47,600 nucleotides of DNA from positions 1 to 47,600 of the forward strand of contig NZ_JACJQG010000076.1 of the NCBI RefSeq assembly GCF_014696435.1. Direction: 5' to 3'. This document shows, piece by piece, positions 46,443 to 47,600 of the stretch. The position numbers and the translations under genes were made by a program. Positions within the stretch are counted from its first letter, which is position 1; the number at the start of each line of letters is the position of its first letter. This DNA comes from Calothrix anomala FACHB-343 (GTDB lineage: Bacteria > Cyanobacteriota > Cyanobacteriia > Cyanobacteriales > Nostocaceae). The notes under the pieces are model-generated. The model made no database searches, was not told the DNA's origin, and was given only the letters and a program-made list of their open reading frames with translations.

Positions 46443-46817
46443 TTATATAGAATTTCTTATAAAGTTTAATAATCTATTCTTCTCTCGCTTACTAATCTTA
46501 GTAGTAGACTCAACTACTAGCTCAACCTGAGGATACGTTAGATAATCTTCTGTTAATATAATTGACTGATTGCCGTCAATAATTTCTCCTGTCAAGGTAC
46601 ATTCGATTACCCCTAATCGCTTTCCTAAGATAGTTTTAATTACTTCCCATTGCCTATCAGGGTAAACATAACCTAAGCAGGTAATAACGTCTAGAGCATT
46701 AATATATTTATATTCAATATAATATTCTCCGTAAAGATAGAATGAAATTGGAATCAGGTAGTTCTTTTTATCTAAATAGAACTCTGTATATTGAGAAGCT
46801 GTAAATAAACTAAGCAT
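46443..46817 (-). CDS. Hypothetical protein, 124 aa
   Basis: Unrecognised. It begins MLSLFTASQYTEFYLDKKNYLIP, contains a tyrosine-rich stretch (YLYGEYYIEYKYINALD) and GYVYPDRQWEVIKTILG, and ends basic (KISKREKNRLLNFIRNSI). No signal peptide or membrane helix. Its amino-acid composition and A+T-rich codons fit the element rather than the chromosome. It is convergent with the nuclease-like gene and separated from it by a strong hairpin. It could be a small accessory protein; I assign no function. Confidence 0.6.
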   Translation of the reverse strand: MLSLFTASQYTEFYLDKKNYLIPISFYLYGEYYIEYKYINALDVITCLGYVYPDRQWEVIKTILGKRLGVIECTLTGEIIDGNQSIILTEDYLTYPQVELVVESTTKISKREKNRLLNFIRNSI

Positions 46818-46936
46818 ATAAAGATGCTACCTCACTTGGTTCTTGCAAACTAAGGTGAGTGAGAACTAACGTGCCCACTAATTAAGTTAATTTATTAATT
46901 AAGCTGTAGGGTGTAAATATCAAATATTGATTAGAT

Positions 46937-47083
46937 ATGGTAATTAGTCTGCCCTACCACTTAAAGAAAATTTTCTATAAAATAGACGCTTATACTTCAG
47001 ATGATTTAGCACCTAAAGATAAGATAGAACTGAAAGCTATGCATGATGCTCTAAGGGATATTTATCTATCAGTAAATTCCTGA
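46937..47083 (+). CDS. Small basic protein, 48 aa, unknown
   Basis: A 48-codon frame (MVISLPYHLKKIFYKIDAYT...KDKIELKAMHDALRDIYLSVNS) with amphipathic helix character and coding-like composition. It overlaps the 3' end of the convergent gene at 47062 by 22 bp. No family recognised and no clear Shine-Dalgarno sequence, so confidence is limited. Confidence 0.4.
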   Translation: MVISLPYHLKKIFYKIDAYTSDDLAPKDKIELKAMHDALRDIYLSVNS

Positions 47084-47494
47084 GATTCATCTAGCTTATT
47101 CCTAATAGGTCTGGTATGAATATTCTCTAGGTGTCTCGAACTATTGCTAGGGGGAGTACTTCTATCCCTGAAGTCTCTAGCTAAGAATCTAATATCTTCT
47201 CTCAGCCCATCAACTTTATTATCAACAGATCCAAGAGTGCTAATAATTTTAGCGTTCTCTTCAGTACATCTATTATTATGTAACTGATTATCTTTTAATA
47301 ATTCAGCCAAGGTATCTGAGATAGTCTTTAATGTTTCTGATTCTATCTTTTGTTTATTAACCCATTCTTGAATGGCGGGCTTTACACCCATCCAATTAGC
47401 TAATAAAAGTGCCCCTACTATGGAGATTATAACGCCTAAACCAACACCACCAGCCTGAAGTAAAACTTGGTCAACTATCTTATCTTGAAGATTA
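47062..47494 (-). pseudogene. Membrane-anchored coiled-coil protein, start lost to an IS insertion
   Basis: The frame from the first ATG (47391) reads MGVKPAIQEWVNKQKIESETL and a coiled coil (LKTISDTLAELLKDN...LGSVDNKVDGLREDIRFLARDF). The frame is open further upstream and encodes NLQDKIVDQVLLQAGGVGLG and VIISIVGALLLANW, a clear membrane helix joined directly to this sequence, so the real protein started beyond 47391. No ATG, GTG or TTG occurs in that upstream frame before a stop codon at 47521-47523. The break coincides with a putative IS end near 47495. The gene is therefore probably decapitated. A shorter product from 47391 remains possible. Function unknown; small membrane coiled-coil proteins can be phage- or plasmid-related. 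Confidence 0.55.
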
Positions 47495-47600
47495 GAGGGT
47501 GTTTGAAAAGTTTTTAGGGGTCAAATTTTATGCTAGCCGCCTCACCATAATACGGATCATAGCAAGGTAGATAAAGGTTTCTGAAGTTTCGGGTAATAAC
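47495..47600. mobile_element. End of a probable insertion sequence (IS5-like)
   Basis: The sequence starting GAGGGTGTTTGAAAAGTTTT looks like an IS terminal inverted repeat, and a transposase-like C-terminus reads inward from it. TTA/TTAG at the boundary would fit a short target duplication. The rest of the IS lies outside the window, so the opposite terminal repeat cannot be compared. Confidence 0.45.
47528..47600 (-). CDS. Transposase, C-terminal end only
   Basis: The minus-strand frame entering from the right edge reads LLPETSETFIYLAMIRIMVRRLA before a TAA stop at 47528-47530. The FIYLAMIRIMxRRLA ending is typical of IS5-group DDE transposases as I recall them. Only 23 codons are visible, so the family is tentative. 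Confidence 0.45.
   Translation of the reverse strand, partial: LLPETSETFIYLAMIRIMVRRLA

Larger units (their letters stand above)
42735..47600. mobile_element. Left end of an integrative element in tRNA-Pro(GGG), right end outside window
   Basis: It begins at the tRNA-Pro 3' fragment. From here to the window end there is no HIP1 octamer GCGATCGC, which is dense to the left, and the sequence is more A+T-rich with small unknown genes. Contents: a ParB/Srx-like protein, membrane peptides, a PD-(D/E)XK-like protein, hypotheticals and an insertion sequence at the edge. No integrase is visible. It would be expected near the intact tRNA copy beyond 47600. Confidence 0.65.

Overview
The window comes from a filamentous, heterocyst-forming cyanobacterium of the Nostoc/Calothrix/Tolypothrix type. 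The reasons are the frequent HIP1 octamer GCGATCGC across the first 42 kb, heptamer tandem repeats (CAGTCAA, TTGACCG, ACTAATG, GGGCATT families), small palindromic and MITE-like repeats between genes, a ccmK3-ccmK4 carboxysome pair, and the heterocyst genes hetZ and patU. It divides into ordinary, repeat-rich chromosome (about 1-42730) and the start of an A+T-rich integrated element (about 42735 to the right edge).

Chromosome, 1-15 kb: NAD-dependent DNA ligase (ligA), a glycerophosphodiester phosphodiesterase, a HEPN-like/LOTUS-type protein, a Tat-exported aldo/keto reductase, a 17-repeat TPR protein, a small hypothetical, a D-2-hydroxyacid dehydrogenase, and a 1773-residue caspase/STAND NTPase/WD40 protein. 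15-23 kb: an ArsR-type repressor divergent from a dienelactone hydrolase, a DUF1499 protein, a PhyH-type dioxygenase, a truncated haemagglutinin (TpsA) remnant, a coupled sensor kinase/response regulator pair, and ccmK3-ccmK4. 24-28 kb: hetZ, an unsplit patU and a Crp-family regulator. 28-33 kb: an exported CBM-like protein, an M48 protease, a SnoaL-like protein, an alpha/beta hydrolase that has lost its C-terminus beside a DUF4331 remnant, and a HupE/UreJ-like membrane protein whose signal peptide is frameshifted.

33.7-42.5 kb is one 2932-codon gene. It strings together a nuclease/phosphatase-type (EEP) domain, phytase-like esterase domains, a beta-propeller phytase, two SurE nucleotidase domains, a PhoD phosphatase and C-terminal RTX repeats. 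It reads as an extracellular organic-phosphate scavenging multienzyme exported by type I secretion. A candidate pair of Pho-box half sites lies upstream.

At 42735-42782 (minus strand) only the 3' half of a tRNA-Pro(GGG) is present, flanked by an 18-bp imperfect inverted repeat. Everything to the right lacks HIP1. It holds a ParB/Srx-like protein, small membrane proteins, a PD-(D/E)XK nuclease-like protein with an in-frame palindromic insertion, small unknown genes, and a gene decapitated by what looks like an insertion sequence at the right edge. This is best read as one end of an integrative element in tRNA-Pro; its integrase and the intact tRNA should lie outside the window. All calls are from reading the sequence; no database search was made.
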